Origin: Abyssibius sp040880065
GTDB lineage: Bacteria; Pseudomonadota; Alphaproteobacteria; Rhodobacterales; Rhodobacteraceae
Assembly (NCBI GenBank): GCA_040880065.1
Contig: JBBDJE010000014.1
Span: 1 to 42,254, forward strand
Direction of reading: 5' to 3'
DNA: 42,254 nt
Under the pieces are notes generated by a model. It was not told the DNA's origin, did no database searches, and was given only the letters and a program-made list of their open reading frames with translations. The position numbers were made by a program, and so were the translations under genes. Below, piece after piece: positions 16,644-24,364 of the stretch. Positions within the stretch are counted from its first letter, which is position 1; each line of letters starts with the position of its first letter.

Positions 16644-17912
16644 TTGGCCGACACCACCACACGAACCGCCGTCATCCACCCGCATGTGACCCGCAGCGCC
16701 GCGCGTCGCCTGCCCGTGCATGCCTTGGCCGAAGCTGAAGGGCTGGCGCGCGCGCTGCGCCTTGAAATCGTTGCCACAGCTACGGTGCCGCTGGCAAAAC
16801 GTGTGGCTGGCACGTTGATGGGCTCGGGTAAAATTGAAGCGCTGAAAGAGCAGTTCGAGGCGGAAGATGTGGAGCTTGTCATTGTTGATGCCCCGCTTTC
16901 ACCCGTGCAGCAGCGAAACCTCGAGCGGCTTTGGCAGGTCAAGGTGCTCGACCGGACCGGGCTGATTTTGGAAATTTTCGCCGATCGTGCCGCCACTCGC
17001 GAGGGTGTTTTGCAGGTTGATCTGGCGCAGCTTACCTACCAGCGCTCGCGCCTTGTGCGTAGCTGGACCCACCTTGAACGCCAGCGCGGGGCCTCTGGCA
17101 CAGTTGGCGGGCCAGGTGAAACCCAGCTTGAAAGCGACCGCCGCACCATTGATGACCAGATTATCCGCATCAAGGCCCAGCTTTCCAAAGTGGTCAAAAC
17201 CCGCGCGCTGCACCGTGCGGCACGCAAAAAGGTGCCCTATCCGATTGTGGCGCTTGTCGGCTATACCAACGCGGGAAAATCAAGTATTTTCAACCGGATG
17301 ACCGGGGCCGACGTGCTGGCCAAAGACATGCTCTTTGCCACGCTCGACCCGACCATGCGTGCAATTGATTTGCCCGGCGGGCGGCGCGTGATCTTATCGG
17401 ATACGGTTGGTTTTGTGTCCGAGTTGCCCACGCAACTGGTGGCCGCGTTCCGCGCAACCCTGGAAGAGGTGCTCGACGCCGATCTGATTGTGCATGTGCG
17501 CGACATTTTCCACCCCGAAACCGATGCGCAAGCCAAAGATGTGCTTGATATTCTGCGCGATCTTGGCATCGACCCCGAGCAGGGCGAGCGCATGGTCGAG
17601 GTTTGGAACAAGGCCGATTTGCTTGACGATGAGGCCCGCACAGCGCTTGAGAATGTTGCCGCACGCAGTGACGATACAGTAGTGATGTCGGCCATAACAG
17701 GGCAGGGGATGGGCGCGCTTTGCGAGGCGATTGACAGCCATTTGGCCGAGGTCGCAAGCGAGGAAACCATTACGCTTGGTTATGATGCCGGCCAACGGCG
17801 CGCCTGGCTGTTCAACCGCAAGCTTGTGCAAGACGAGGCGCAGGATGAGGACGGTTACACGCTTAAAGTCCGCTGGACCGAACGCCAGAAAAACCAGTTC
17901 GCAACGCTCTAA
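16644..17912 (+). CDS. hflX: Ribosome-associated GTPase HflX
   Basis: GTPase that binds the 50S subunit and splits stalled ribosomes; 422 residues. It starts with TTG immediately after the hfq TAA, with GGAGAGGAC seven to fifteen bases upstream, which decides the start. The N-terminal HflX domain includes GTLMGSGKIEAL and DRTGLILEIFADRA; a helical GGPGETQLESDRR linker follows. G-domain motifs are G1 GYTNAGKS at 206-213, G3 SDTVGF and G4 NKAD. Co-transcription with hfq is typical. The stop codon lies inside the palindromic repeat at 17906-17976. Confidence 0.95.
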   Translation: MADTTTRTAVIHPHVTRSAARRLPVHALAEAEGLARALRLEIVATATVPLAKRVAGTLMGSGKIEALKEQFEAEDVELVIVDAPLSPVQQRNLERLWQVKVLDRTGLILEIFADRAATREGVLQVDLAQLTYQRSRLVRSWTHLERQRGASGTVGGPGETQLESDRRTIDDQIIRIKAQLSKVVKTRALHRAARKKVPYPIVALVGYTNAGKSSIFNRMTGADVLAKDMLFATLDPTMRAIDLPGGRRVILSDTVGFVSELPTQLVAAFRATLEEVLDADLIVHVRDIFHPETDAQAKDVLDILRDLGIDPEQGERMVEVWNKADLLDDEARTALENVAARSDDTVVMSAITGQGMGALCEAIDSHLAEVASEETITLGYDAGQRRAWLFNRKLVQDEAQDEDGYTLKVRWTERQKNQFATL

Positions 17913-17976
17913 CTTTTTGATAACGCATGTTGAAATGCAACAAAACCGGTTCCGACTTTTGTTGCAACATGCTCTA
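17906..17976. repeat. Dispersed palindromic element, copy 1
   Basis: A 71-base copy of an element found again at 34545-34613. The inner stem is GCAACAAAA (17937-17945) with TTTTGTTGC (17957-17965) around the loop CCGGTTCCGAC. The outer arms are GCATGTT (17925-17931) and AACATGC (17966-17972). It fills the whole space between the convergent stop codons of hflX and the DUF475 gene, so it could serve as a bidirectional transcript end. Confidence 0.85.
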
Positions 17977-17977
17977 G

Positions 17978-19030
17978 CTACTCGCCGTGAAGACTTTTTT
18001 CCGGGTTTAGCCGATTGTAGCGCAGGCTCGACCAAAGTGCGATGAGGATAAGCGAAGCACCTACAAGCCCGGTCACAAGCTCGGGCACATGGGTTACAGA
18101 ATTGGCAAACATCACCACCGACAGCGCCAAAATCGAGTAAAATGCGCCGTGCTCAAGGTAGCGGAACTCGGCCAAAGTGCCGCGTTCGACCAGTAAAATC
18201 GTCATTCCGCGCACATAAAAAGCACCAATGCCAAGGCCGATGGCGATAAGAATAAGATTATTGGTCAATGCAAACGCCCCGATGACACCGTCAAAGGAAA
18301 AGCTGGCATCAAGCACCTCCAGATACAAAAACGCGCCAAACCCGCCGCGTGCAAGATTGGCCGATCTGGATTGGCGGTCAAGTATATTGCTCAGCAGATC
18401 CACAGCCAGAAAGGTGACCATGCCACCAATGGCCGCGAACAGGAAGGTGGCAGACCGGGCAGGGGGCAGCACGGCGGCAAAGGTCAGCACGATTGCCAGC
18501 ACCAGCCCGATTTCGAGGCCGCGCACCGACGCCCAGCGGCGAAGCCGGCATTCCAGAACCTTGATCCAGTCGACCTCTTTTTGCTGGTCGAAAAAGAATG
18601 TCAGCGCGACCATCATCAAAAATGTGCCGCCATAGGCAGAAATCGACAAATGCGCGTCGTTTAGAATGCGGCCATATTCAAGCGGGTTGCGCAGCGCAAG
18701 GTCGATCGCGGCCCAAGGCGTGACCGAGGCAGCCACGACGACAATTGCCAGTGGAAAGACGATGCGCATGCCGAACACCGCAATCAAAATGCCCCAGGTA
18801 AGAAAGCGGCGTTGCCAAAGGGGTGTCATGTTTTTGAGTTTAGAGGCATTGACGATGGCATTGTCAAACGACAGCGAAATTTCCAGCACCGCCAGCACAG
18901 CGCCGATAAACAGAAACGACAACCCGCCATTAATGCCGCCCAAAGTGTTGTAACCAAGCCAAAAACTCAGACCCAGACCGATGAAGGTGATGATGATCGG
19001 CCATTTCAAATAGACGGTGGTAGATTTCAT
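17978..19030 (-). CDS. DUF475 / TerC-like integral membrane protein
   Basis: A 350-residue membrane protein with about nine hydrophobic helices. It carries two copies of the TerC-superfamily acidic motif, EISLSFDNAIVNA (about 51-63) and EVLDASFSFDGVIGA (about 244-258), which suggests metal-ion binding or transport. This matches the DUF475 family; members are often called tellurium-resistance-like, but the substrate is unproven. The gene is alone on the reverse strand, ending against the repeat shared with hflX. The ATG at 19030 has only a poor ribosome binding site. Confidence 0.85.
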   Translation of the reverse strand: MKSTTVYLKWPIIITFIGLGLSFWLGYNTLGGINGGLSFLFIGAVLAVLEISLSFDNAIVNASKLKNMTPLWQRRFLTWGILIAVFGMRIVFPLAIVVVAASVTPWAAIDLALRNPLEYGRILNDAHLSISAYGGTFLMMVALTFFFDQQKEVDWIKVLECRLRRWASVRGLEIGLVLAIVLTFAAVLPPARSATFLFAAIGGMVTFLAVDLLSNILDRQSRSANLARGGFGAFLYLEVLDASFSFDGVIGAFALTNNLILIAIGLGIGAFYVRGMTILLVERGTLAEFRYLEHGAFYSILALSVVMFANSVTHVPELVTGLVGASLILIALWSSLRYNRLNPEKSLHGE

Positions 19031-19221
19031 TTTATGGCCAGTTAGAGACGCAGGGCGCGCCGTGAATGCACTGGGCCAGACCTAATATGCCGGATGCCGA
19101 GTTTCAATATAGACAATGTAAATGGCTGGCGGGGATGCCTGTTTAATGGCGGATTGCCAGCAAACTAATAACGCATAATCAATATTATGTTAATAAAGTG
19201 TAACCGATGCGAACGCACAAT

Positions 19222-20031
19222 TCAGCCTTCATTCATCCTTTCAACCAACGCTGTCTGGGTTTCGGGGTCAACATAGATTTCATCTTCGCCCAGATAGTCC
19301 ACCAACGCATAGCCCTTGTCTGACATGAATTTTTGTAGTTCATCGCCATGCTGACTGTTCTCGATCGCCCAGGCCCGTACTGGGTGAGCCTTAAAATCAA
19401 ATTCGCGCAGAACATCCAATTCGCCGCCTTCGATATCCAGCGAAACGAAATCAATCGCGCCAATGCCATGTTCTGCAAGTATATCGTTGATCGAAACGCA
19501 ACGCACAGTAGAGGTGGTGAGCGTAACATCTTCACTATTATGAAGAATATCGCGCTTCGCCTCATTGAGCGTGGCGGAAAGTCCGCTCATTTGCTGAAGG
19601 TTGCCTGTCGCCTCCAGAAACTCGGCCTCCTGCCCCGAATGGCCAATTACGGCCTGAACTACCGGCGCACGGCGGCAGTCTCTCGCTGCCACAACCGCAG
19701 CAGCGCGCGCGTCGATGAGAAGGCCATTCCACCCTCGAAAAACTTCTAAAAACAATGTGTTGGAACCCAAAGCTCCATCAGCGCAACCAATGTCCAGAAA
19801 CACGCCGCCGCGCTTTTCCACGAAAACATGCTGATCCACCAGCATATCCTGCCCGGCGGCTGAAAAATAACGCGGCACGAGGCCCAATGCCTGCTGCGCC
19901 TGCCATAAAGTCTGGTTCAATCCGCCCCTTACGGGTGTAACATCTTTACCGAGTGCATCGCTCGTTTGCTTGAGGGTTTCCAATATGATGCTGCGCGCGG
20001 CAGCCAAAGTCGGGCGTGGGGCTTGTGACAT
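19222..20031 (-). CDS. FkbM family methyltransferase
   Basis: Putative SAM-dependent O-methyltransferase of 269 residues, probably acting on a sugar or polyketide-like acceptor. The Rossmann SAM motif is FLDIGCADGALGSNT (about 78-92), followed by WNGLLIDARAAA with the acidic ribose-binding residue; the downstream FVSLDIEGGELDVL is the FkbM signature. The ATG at 20031 follows AAGAGGATGAC. It is divergent from the small membrane protein gene and close to a glycosyltransferase-like gene, which fits surface polysaccharide modification, but the substrate is not determined. The 191 bases downstream to DUF475 hold no gene; an AT-rich stretch with CATAAT/ATTATG arms lies around 19170-19190. Confidence 0.82.
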   Translation of the reverse strand: MSQAPRPTLAAARSIILETLKQTSDALGKDVTPVRGGLNQTLWQAQQALGLVPRYFSAAGQDMLVDQHVFVEKRGGVFLDIGCADGALGSNTLFLEVFRGWNGLLIDARAAAVVAARDCRRAPVVQAVIGHSGQEAEFLEATGNLQQMSGLSATLNEAKRDILHNSEDVTLTTSTVRCVSINDILAEHGIGAIDFVSLDIEGGELDVLREFDFKAHPVRAWAIENSQHGDELQKFMSDKGYALVDYLGEDEIYVDPETQTALVERMNEG

Positions 20032-20181
20032 GTCATCCTCTTGCGATTGATCTCGGCATTGATCAGGGCATTGGTTGGGCGTTGATAGGCATAATTCCGC
20101 CGGTAATAAACCGAAAATGCCAGTTTTCTGCCAAATCCGGCAATAGTGGCGGCAAATCGAATATTGAAAATTAACAAAGAG

Positions 20182-20210
20182 TTGACGGAAACAATCTATT
20201 TGAGCTATTT
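20182..20210 (+). promoter_or_regulatory. Candidate promoter of the small membrane protein gene
   Basis: TTGACG (20182-20187), 17 bases, then CTATTT (20205-20210). A direct repeat TTTGAGCTA at 20199-20207 and 20215-20223 overlaps the -10 region and could be a regulator site. The gene starts 35 bases later. Confidence 0.45.
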
Positions 20211-20244
20211 TCGCTTTGAGCTAGTGCAGTAAAAAGGATTTATT

Positions 20245-20466
20245 ATGCGTTCACTCATTCTTGCACCCGCAGCAACCGCTGCAATGGCCGGGGCTGCGGC
20301 CGCCGGTTCTGCCGTCTATGTTGCCCCTGCAGTTACCATGGTTGAAGAACCGATGCGCAGCGGTTCAGGTAGCTGGCTTATTCCGCTTGCCATTATCGCC
20401 ATTCTGGCGCTGACGCTGACTGGTGGCGAAGACGATAACAGCACAACGCAGTCTACCTTTGAATAG
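20245..20466 (+). CDS. Small secreted or membrane protein of unknown role
   Basis: A 73-residue product. Residues 1-25 look like a signal sequence (MRSLILAPAATAAMAGAAAA), then a short Pro/Glu-containing linker, a hydrophobic helix WLIPLAIIAILALTL (about 45-59) and an acidic tail GGEDDNSTTQSTFE. Small proteins with this architecture occur in Rhodobacteraceae and are sometimes mislabelled as ferrochelatase; nothing here resembles that enzyme. The ATG follows AAAAAGGATTTATT. It has its own promoter candidate and a strong terminator, so it appears to be a single-gene unit. Confidence 0.7.
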   Translation: MRSLILAPAATAAMAGAAAAGSAVYVAPAVTMVEEPMRSGSGSWLIPLAIIAILALTLTGGEDDNSTTQSTFE

Positions 20467-20500
20467 TTAAGACTGTCGAACTCCGCGTAGACCACAAGGT

Positions 20501-20529
20501 CGGCCCGCTGTTCGGGCCGCCTTTTTTTT
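20501..20529 (+). terminator. Rho-independent terminator
   Basis: CGGCCCG (20501-20507) and CGGGCCG (20513-20519) pair around CTGTT, then CC and eight Ts. It ends the small membrane protein transcript, nine bases before the next ATG. Confidence 0.9.
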
Positions 20530-20537
20530 GAGGTGCC

Positions 20538-22001
20538 ATGGATACCAATGCGCAAGCCAAGGCGTTTTTGGCGCAATCTCAGGCTGCCCTTGCCGAAAAC
20601 AAAGCACCGCTGGCAACAAAATACCTGATGTTCGCAGCCTCATTGCCTATATCTGATGCAGATGTGCTGCACGACCTGCTTGAACGCGCCAAGGCACGAA
20701 AATCGCATAAGGTGATGCAAAACGCCCTTGCCCGATCGCCCCTGCGCGCGAACGCGCCCGATTTGCAGCTTTTATATGCCGAAATCCTGTCAAAACGCGG
20801 GCAATACGAACTGGCGCGCGCTGGTTACATTGCCCTTGCCGAACATGAAACCCACGGCCCGACCGCGTTGCATGCGCTTGGCTTCATGGCCATGTTCAAG
20901 GGCGAAATTGATGTGGCCTTTGCCTATGCGCGCCAATTGCAACAGCGCCAGCCCGACAAGCCCAACGGTTTGACGCTACAAGCACGAATTGAAACCGAGC
21001 TTGGCGCTTTGGACCTTGCCGAAGCGACCATCGCCAAGGCCGAAGAGATCGCCCCCCTCGACAAACCGCCGCATTTCCTGCTGCAACGCAAAGCCATTCA
21101 GGCGGGAGACTTTGCCGGGATGTTCTTTCATATGAGTCAGCGCGAAAAGCCCGCAACGCCAATGACCGGCAGTGACGTTCCGTTGCTGTGCAACCTGAAT
21201 GACGCACAGGGCAAAAACCTTGTCGTCTATGGCGAGCAGGGCTTTGGCGACATGCTGCAGTTTTGCCGCTTTATTCCCGCACTTGTCGGAATTCCAAAAT
21301 ATCTGGGCTATTATGTGCATCCAAAGCTCAAACGCGTGATGGGGGCCATCGGCGATACGGGCGTTGAGCTGTTTTCAAGCGATATCAGCGCGCGTTGCCC
21401 CGATTATGTGCTGCCGCTTATGGATGTCCCGCACCTGATCGGCGCATCCACCATTTCGGCCAGCCCCTATCTGAGCGCTGAACCGGATGCGGTGGCGCGC
21501 TGGCGGGAACGGATCGGCGCGCAAGGATACAAGATTGGCATTGTCTGGCAGGGCAACCCCGAAGGGGCGATTGATTTTGGCCGATCCATGCCGCTTGGGG
21601 AACTTGCACGGCTGGCAGAAATTTCCAGCGTGCGCCTGATATCGCTGCAAAAAGGCACTGGAATCGAGCAGATCGCCGCCCTGCCCCGGTTTGATGTGAT
21701 CGAGGTGTTTGAAGACCTCGACAGCGGGCCGGACGCTTTCGTTGATACCGTCGCTGCGGCCTGCTGCCTTGATCTGGTTGTCACGATTGATACATCGGTC
21801 GCGCATGCCGTTGGCGCGCTTGGCCTGCCTGCTGTGCTGTTGGCCAAATGCAACCCCGAATGGCGCTGGACATTTCCGCCAACGGACCGCAGCGTCTGGT
21901 ATGAAAACACCCGGATCATCCGCCAACCCACGCCAAATGACTGGGCCGGTGCGGTTGATGCGCTATTGGACTATGTTCACGAAAGGATGCAAAATGCCTG
22001 A
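20538..22001 (+). CDS. TPR protein with glycosyltransferase-like domain
   Basis: A 487-residue cytosolic protein. The N-terminal part (about 1-190) is built of tetratricopeptide-like helical repeats. The C-terminal part has GEQGFGDMLQFCRFIP (about 233-248), YKIGIVWQGNPEG (about 330-342) and VTIDTSVAHAVGALGLP (about 414-430), the pattern of GT9/GT41-like glycosyltransferase folds linked to TPR. Such proteins often act in glycan or protein glycosylation, but the donor and acceptor are unknown. The ATG at 20538 follows GAGG. It overlaps the next gene by eight bases and lies directly after a terminator, so an internal promoter or read-through must drive it. Confidence 0.8.
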   Translation: MDTNAQAKAFLAQSQAALAENKAPLATKYLMFAASLPISDADVLHDLLERAKARKSHKVMQNALARSPLRANAPDLQLLYAEILSKRGQYELARAGYIALAEHETHGPTALHALGFMAMFKGEIDVAFAYARQLQQRQPDKPNGLTLQARIETELGALDLAEATIAKAEEIAPLDKPPHFLLQRKAIQAGDFAGMFFHMSQREKPATPMTGSDVPLLCNLNDAQGKNLVVYGEQGFGDMLQFCRFIPALVGIPKYLGYYVHPKLKRVMGAIGDTGVELFSSDISARCPDYVLPLMDVPHLIGASTISASPYLSAEPDAVARWRERIGAQGYKIGIVWQGNPEGAIDFGRSMPLGELARLAEISSVRLISLQKGTGIEQIAALPRFDVIEVFEDLDSGPDAFVDTVAAACCLDLVVTIDTSVAHAVGALGLPAVLLAKCNPEWRWTFPPTDRSVWYENTRIIRQPTPNDWAGAVDALLDYVHERMQNA

Positions 22002-22383
22002 CCTTCCACGTATCGTAATTTCATGGGGCGAGGTTTTTGACAGACTTTCCATTCTGGAACTGAAGGCCGAGAACTGCAAAAACCCAAGCGATGCCAAGGT
22101 GATAGATGCCGAAATAGCCATGCTGCGGGTGGCGCTTGCGCCCATTGCCGCAATTGATCTTGGCCCCCTGCCCGCGCAGTTGCGCACTACGAATGCAACC
22201 CTGTGGGAAATTGAGGATGCGCTGCGCGCGGATGAGGCGGCCGCCGATTTCGGTGCCGGGTTCGTGGCCCGCGCCCGCTCGGTTTATCGTGTGAACGATG
22301 AGCGCGCCGCCCTGAAGCGCGCCATTAACGATGCAACCGGCGCGGCGCTCTACGAGGTCAAGATTTACAGCACCGGGGCCTAG
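21994..22383 (+). CDS. DUF6165-like protein
   Basis: A 129-residue protein without membrane segments. The start at 21994 is set by GAAAGGATGCAAA just upstream and by overlap with the preceding gene; the longer frame upstream is in the shadow of that gene. The sequence (SWGEVFDRLSILELKAE, TTNATLWEIEDALR, ARSVYRVNDERAALKRAIN) resembles what I recall of DUF6165, a family found beside glycosyltransferase and TPR genes. Function is unknown. Its TAG is followed with no gap by the miaA ATG. Confidence 0.75.
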   Translation: MPDLPRIVISWGEVFDRLSILELKAENCKNPSDAKVIDAEIAMLRVALAPIAAIDLGPLPAQLRTTNATLWEIEDALRADEAAADFGAGFVARARSVYRVNDERAALKRAINDATGAALYEVKIYSTGA

Positions 22384-23301
22384 ATGGCCCGGCACAGGCC
22401 CATTTTACTGGCAGGTGCAACGGCTTCGGGAAAGTCGGCCTTGGCGCTAAAGCTCGCAGCAGAGCTGAACGGAACGATCATCAATGCCGACGCTTTGCAG
22501 GTTTATGACTGCTGGCAAGTGCTTTCTGCCCGCCCCGATGCCGCCGATCTGGCCGCTGCACCGCATGCGCTATATGGTCATGTCGCTTATGATACGCCCT
22601 ATTCCGTGGGGGCCTGGCTGCGCGATATTGCACCGTTACTAGACAACCCGGCGCAAACGCCCATTATCATCGGCGGCACTGGGCTGTATTTTTCGGCACT
22701 CACCGAGGGTTTGGCCGATATTCCGCAAGTGCCGGATGAGGTGCGCCGCCATGGCAATGCATTGCGTGAAAGCGGCGGCGCGGCGGGTTTTGTGGAAATT
22801 CTGCAAAAATCCGACCCTGCAAGCCTTGCCCGGCTCGATGCAAACAACCCCATGCGCCTGCAGCGCGCTTGGGAGGTTCTCAAGACGACGGGCAAAGGGC
22901 TGGCGGCATGGCAGGATGACGCATCACCTCCACTTCTGCCGCTAGATAATTGTAATAGCTATGTAATTAACGTTGAAACTGCGGTGCTTGATGCGCGGAT
23001 TTCGCACCGTTTTGACCAAATGCTCGACCGTGGTGCGCTGGAAGAGGCGCGCGCTGCCATTGCCCGCGGCTGGGATCCGTCGCTTCCGTCAAGCCGCGCG
23101 ATCGGGGCTGGCGAATTGGTCGATGTGCTGAATGGTGTGCGCGATCTGCCCGATGCGGTGGCCGCCGCCAAACGTGCCAGCCGCCAATATGCCAAGCGCC
23201 AACGAAGCTGGTTTCGCAACCGTATGGCGCATTGGACACAGCTTGCCTATACCTCCGATGCCGAGCGGCAAACCGCGCTTGAGGTGATCTTGTCGCGATA
23301 A
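22384..23301 (+). CDS. miaA: tRNA dimethylallyltransferase
   Basis: Adds the isopentenyl group to A37 of tRNAs that read UNN codons. The product is 305 residues. The P-loop GATASGKSALA is at 11-21, followed by INADALQVYDCWQVLSARP, IIIGGTGLYFSALTEGLA and SRQYAKRQRSWFRNR near the C-terminus. It starts at the base after the DUF6165 stop, so it is translationally linked to that cassette; in many other bacteria miaA sits beside hfq, which here is about 6 kb away. Confidence 0.95.
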   Translation: MARHRPILLAGATASGKSALALKLAAELNGTIINADALQVYDCWQVLSARPDAADLAAAPHALYGHVAYDTPYSVGAWLRDIAPLLDNPAQTPIIIGGTGLYFSALTEGLADIPQVPDEVRRHGNALRESGGAAGFVEILQKSDPASLARLDANNPMRLQRAWEVLKTTGKGLAAWQDDASPPLLPLDNCNSYVINVETAVLDARISHRFDQMLDRGALEEARAAIARGWDPSLPSSRAIGAGELVDVLNGVRDLPDAVAAAKRASRQYAKRQRSWFRNRMAHWTQLAYTSDAERQTALEVILSR

Positions 23302-23361
23302 TTGTTGATTTTGTGCTAGAAACTTGGCATTTCTTGTTGGTTTCGATCATATGGCACGCCA

Positions 23362-24204
23362 ATGGATACGCTTGATAAGCTTGATTTGAATGAATGCGGG
23401 GGGCGCGTGCGCTCGGTCGCGCTGGCTGGCGTTGGTGCTATGGGTGGCACGCGTGTGCAAAGCCCGCGCCATGACGCCAACCACCAGATGATCTGGATCA
23501 ACCGTGGCGGCGGGCGCATTATGATTGATGGCAGCCAGCATGGCTTTGGCCCCAATAGCGCCGTTTTCGTGCCGGCCAACACGGTGTATTTGCTTGACCT
23601 TTCGTTCGGCGCCGCCGGTTGGCAGATTTCAGTTCCGGTCGAATTGCCAGCCCCCCTGCCCCTTGCACCGGTTTTAGCCAGTGTCAGCAAGCCGCTGGCG
23701 CAGAATATGATGACAAAGGCTTTTGTCGGCATTCAGGATGAATTTATCAGCAATGACCCGTTTCGTGGTGCGGCCATGGCCTATTCGGTGGGCATGCTCG
23801 CTGTGCTTTACGCGCGGATGGATCAGGACGCGACGCGCAAGGATGTTGGCAAGGATTCTGCGCGCCGCCGCCTGATGAGCCGGTTTATCGCCCGGCTGAA
23901 CACCCGCTATAACAGTGCCGATACGGTCAAGGATTATGCGCGCGACCTTGGCGTTACCACCACGCATCTAACTCGCGTGTGCCGTGAAACCGCCGGCAAA
24001 CCCGCCACCCAGCTCATTCAGGACCGGACGCTTGAAGCCGCACGGCTGATGCTGACACGTTCATCCACCCGTATCGGTGAAATATCAAACGCGCTTGGCT
24101 TTTCCAGCCCCGCCTATTTCACGCGGCTCTTTTCGGAAAAGACCGGGCAGTCGCCAAAGGCATACCGCCGCAAACATCGCGGCCAGCCCCGTTTAGACAG
24201 ATAA
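23362..24204 (+). CDS. AraC family transcriptional regulator
   Basis: A 280-residue regulator with an N-terminal cupin-like sensing domain of AraC-binding-like type (about 10-170; GGGRIMIDGSQHGFGPNSAVFVPA) and a C-terminal double helix-turn-helix (about 185-275). The second HTH has IGEISNALGFSSPAYFTRLFSEKTGQ, the AraC signature. It lies just upstream of, and on the same strand as, the peptide-type ABC transporter, so it may control it. The 160 bases between contain an inverted pair GACAGAT/ATCTGTC (24196-24202, 24224-24230) at its stop. Confidence 0.9.
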   Translation: MDTLDKLDLNECGGRVRSVALAGVGAMGGTRVQSPRHDANHQMIWINRGGGRIMIDGSQHGFGPNSAVFVPANTVYLLDLSFGAAGWQISVPVELPAPLPLAPVLASVSKPLAQNMMTKAFVGIQDEFISNDPFRGAAMAYSVGMLAVLYARMDQDATRKDVGKDSARRRLMSRFIARLNTRYNSADTVKDYARDLGVTTTHLTRVCRETAGKPATQLIQDRTLEAARLMLTRSSTRIGEISNALGFSSPAYFTRLFSEKTGQSPKAYRRKHRGQPRLDR

Positions 24205-24364
24205 ATCTGCAAACGATTTGGCGATCTGTCGGAAAATTGTGATAAGCGGTCGCATTCATTGCCGGTTTCCGTTAGCATTGCTGGTGACTTGTTGAAAAAC
24301 GCAAAAGCTTCGTTTCCGGACCAACCGGAACAATGGGACAAAAAGTAAAATAAACTGGGAGACG

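Noticed and set aside
20501..20529. The GGCCCG hairpin considered as part of a repeat family
   Set aside because: Its T-run and position make it an ordinary terminator; no second copy was noticed in the window.
23325..23365. TTGGCAT and TGGCAC motifs that might be -24/-12 sigma-54 promoters near the AraC gene
   Set aside because: Neither has the GG-N10-GC spacing of sigma-54 promoters.
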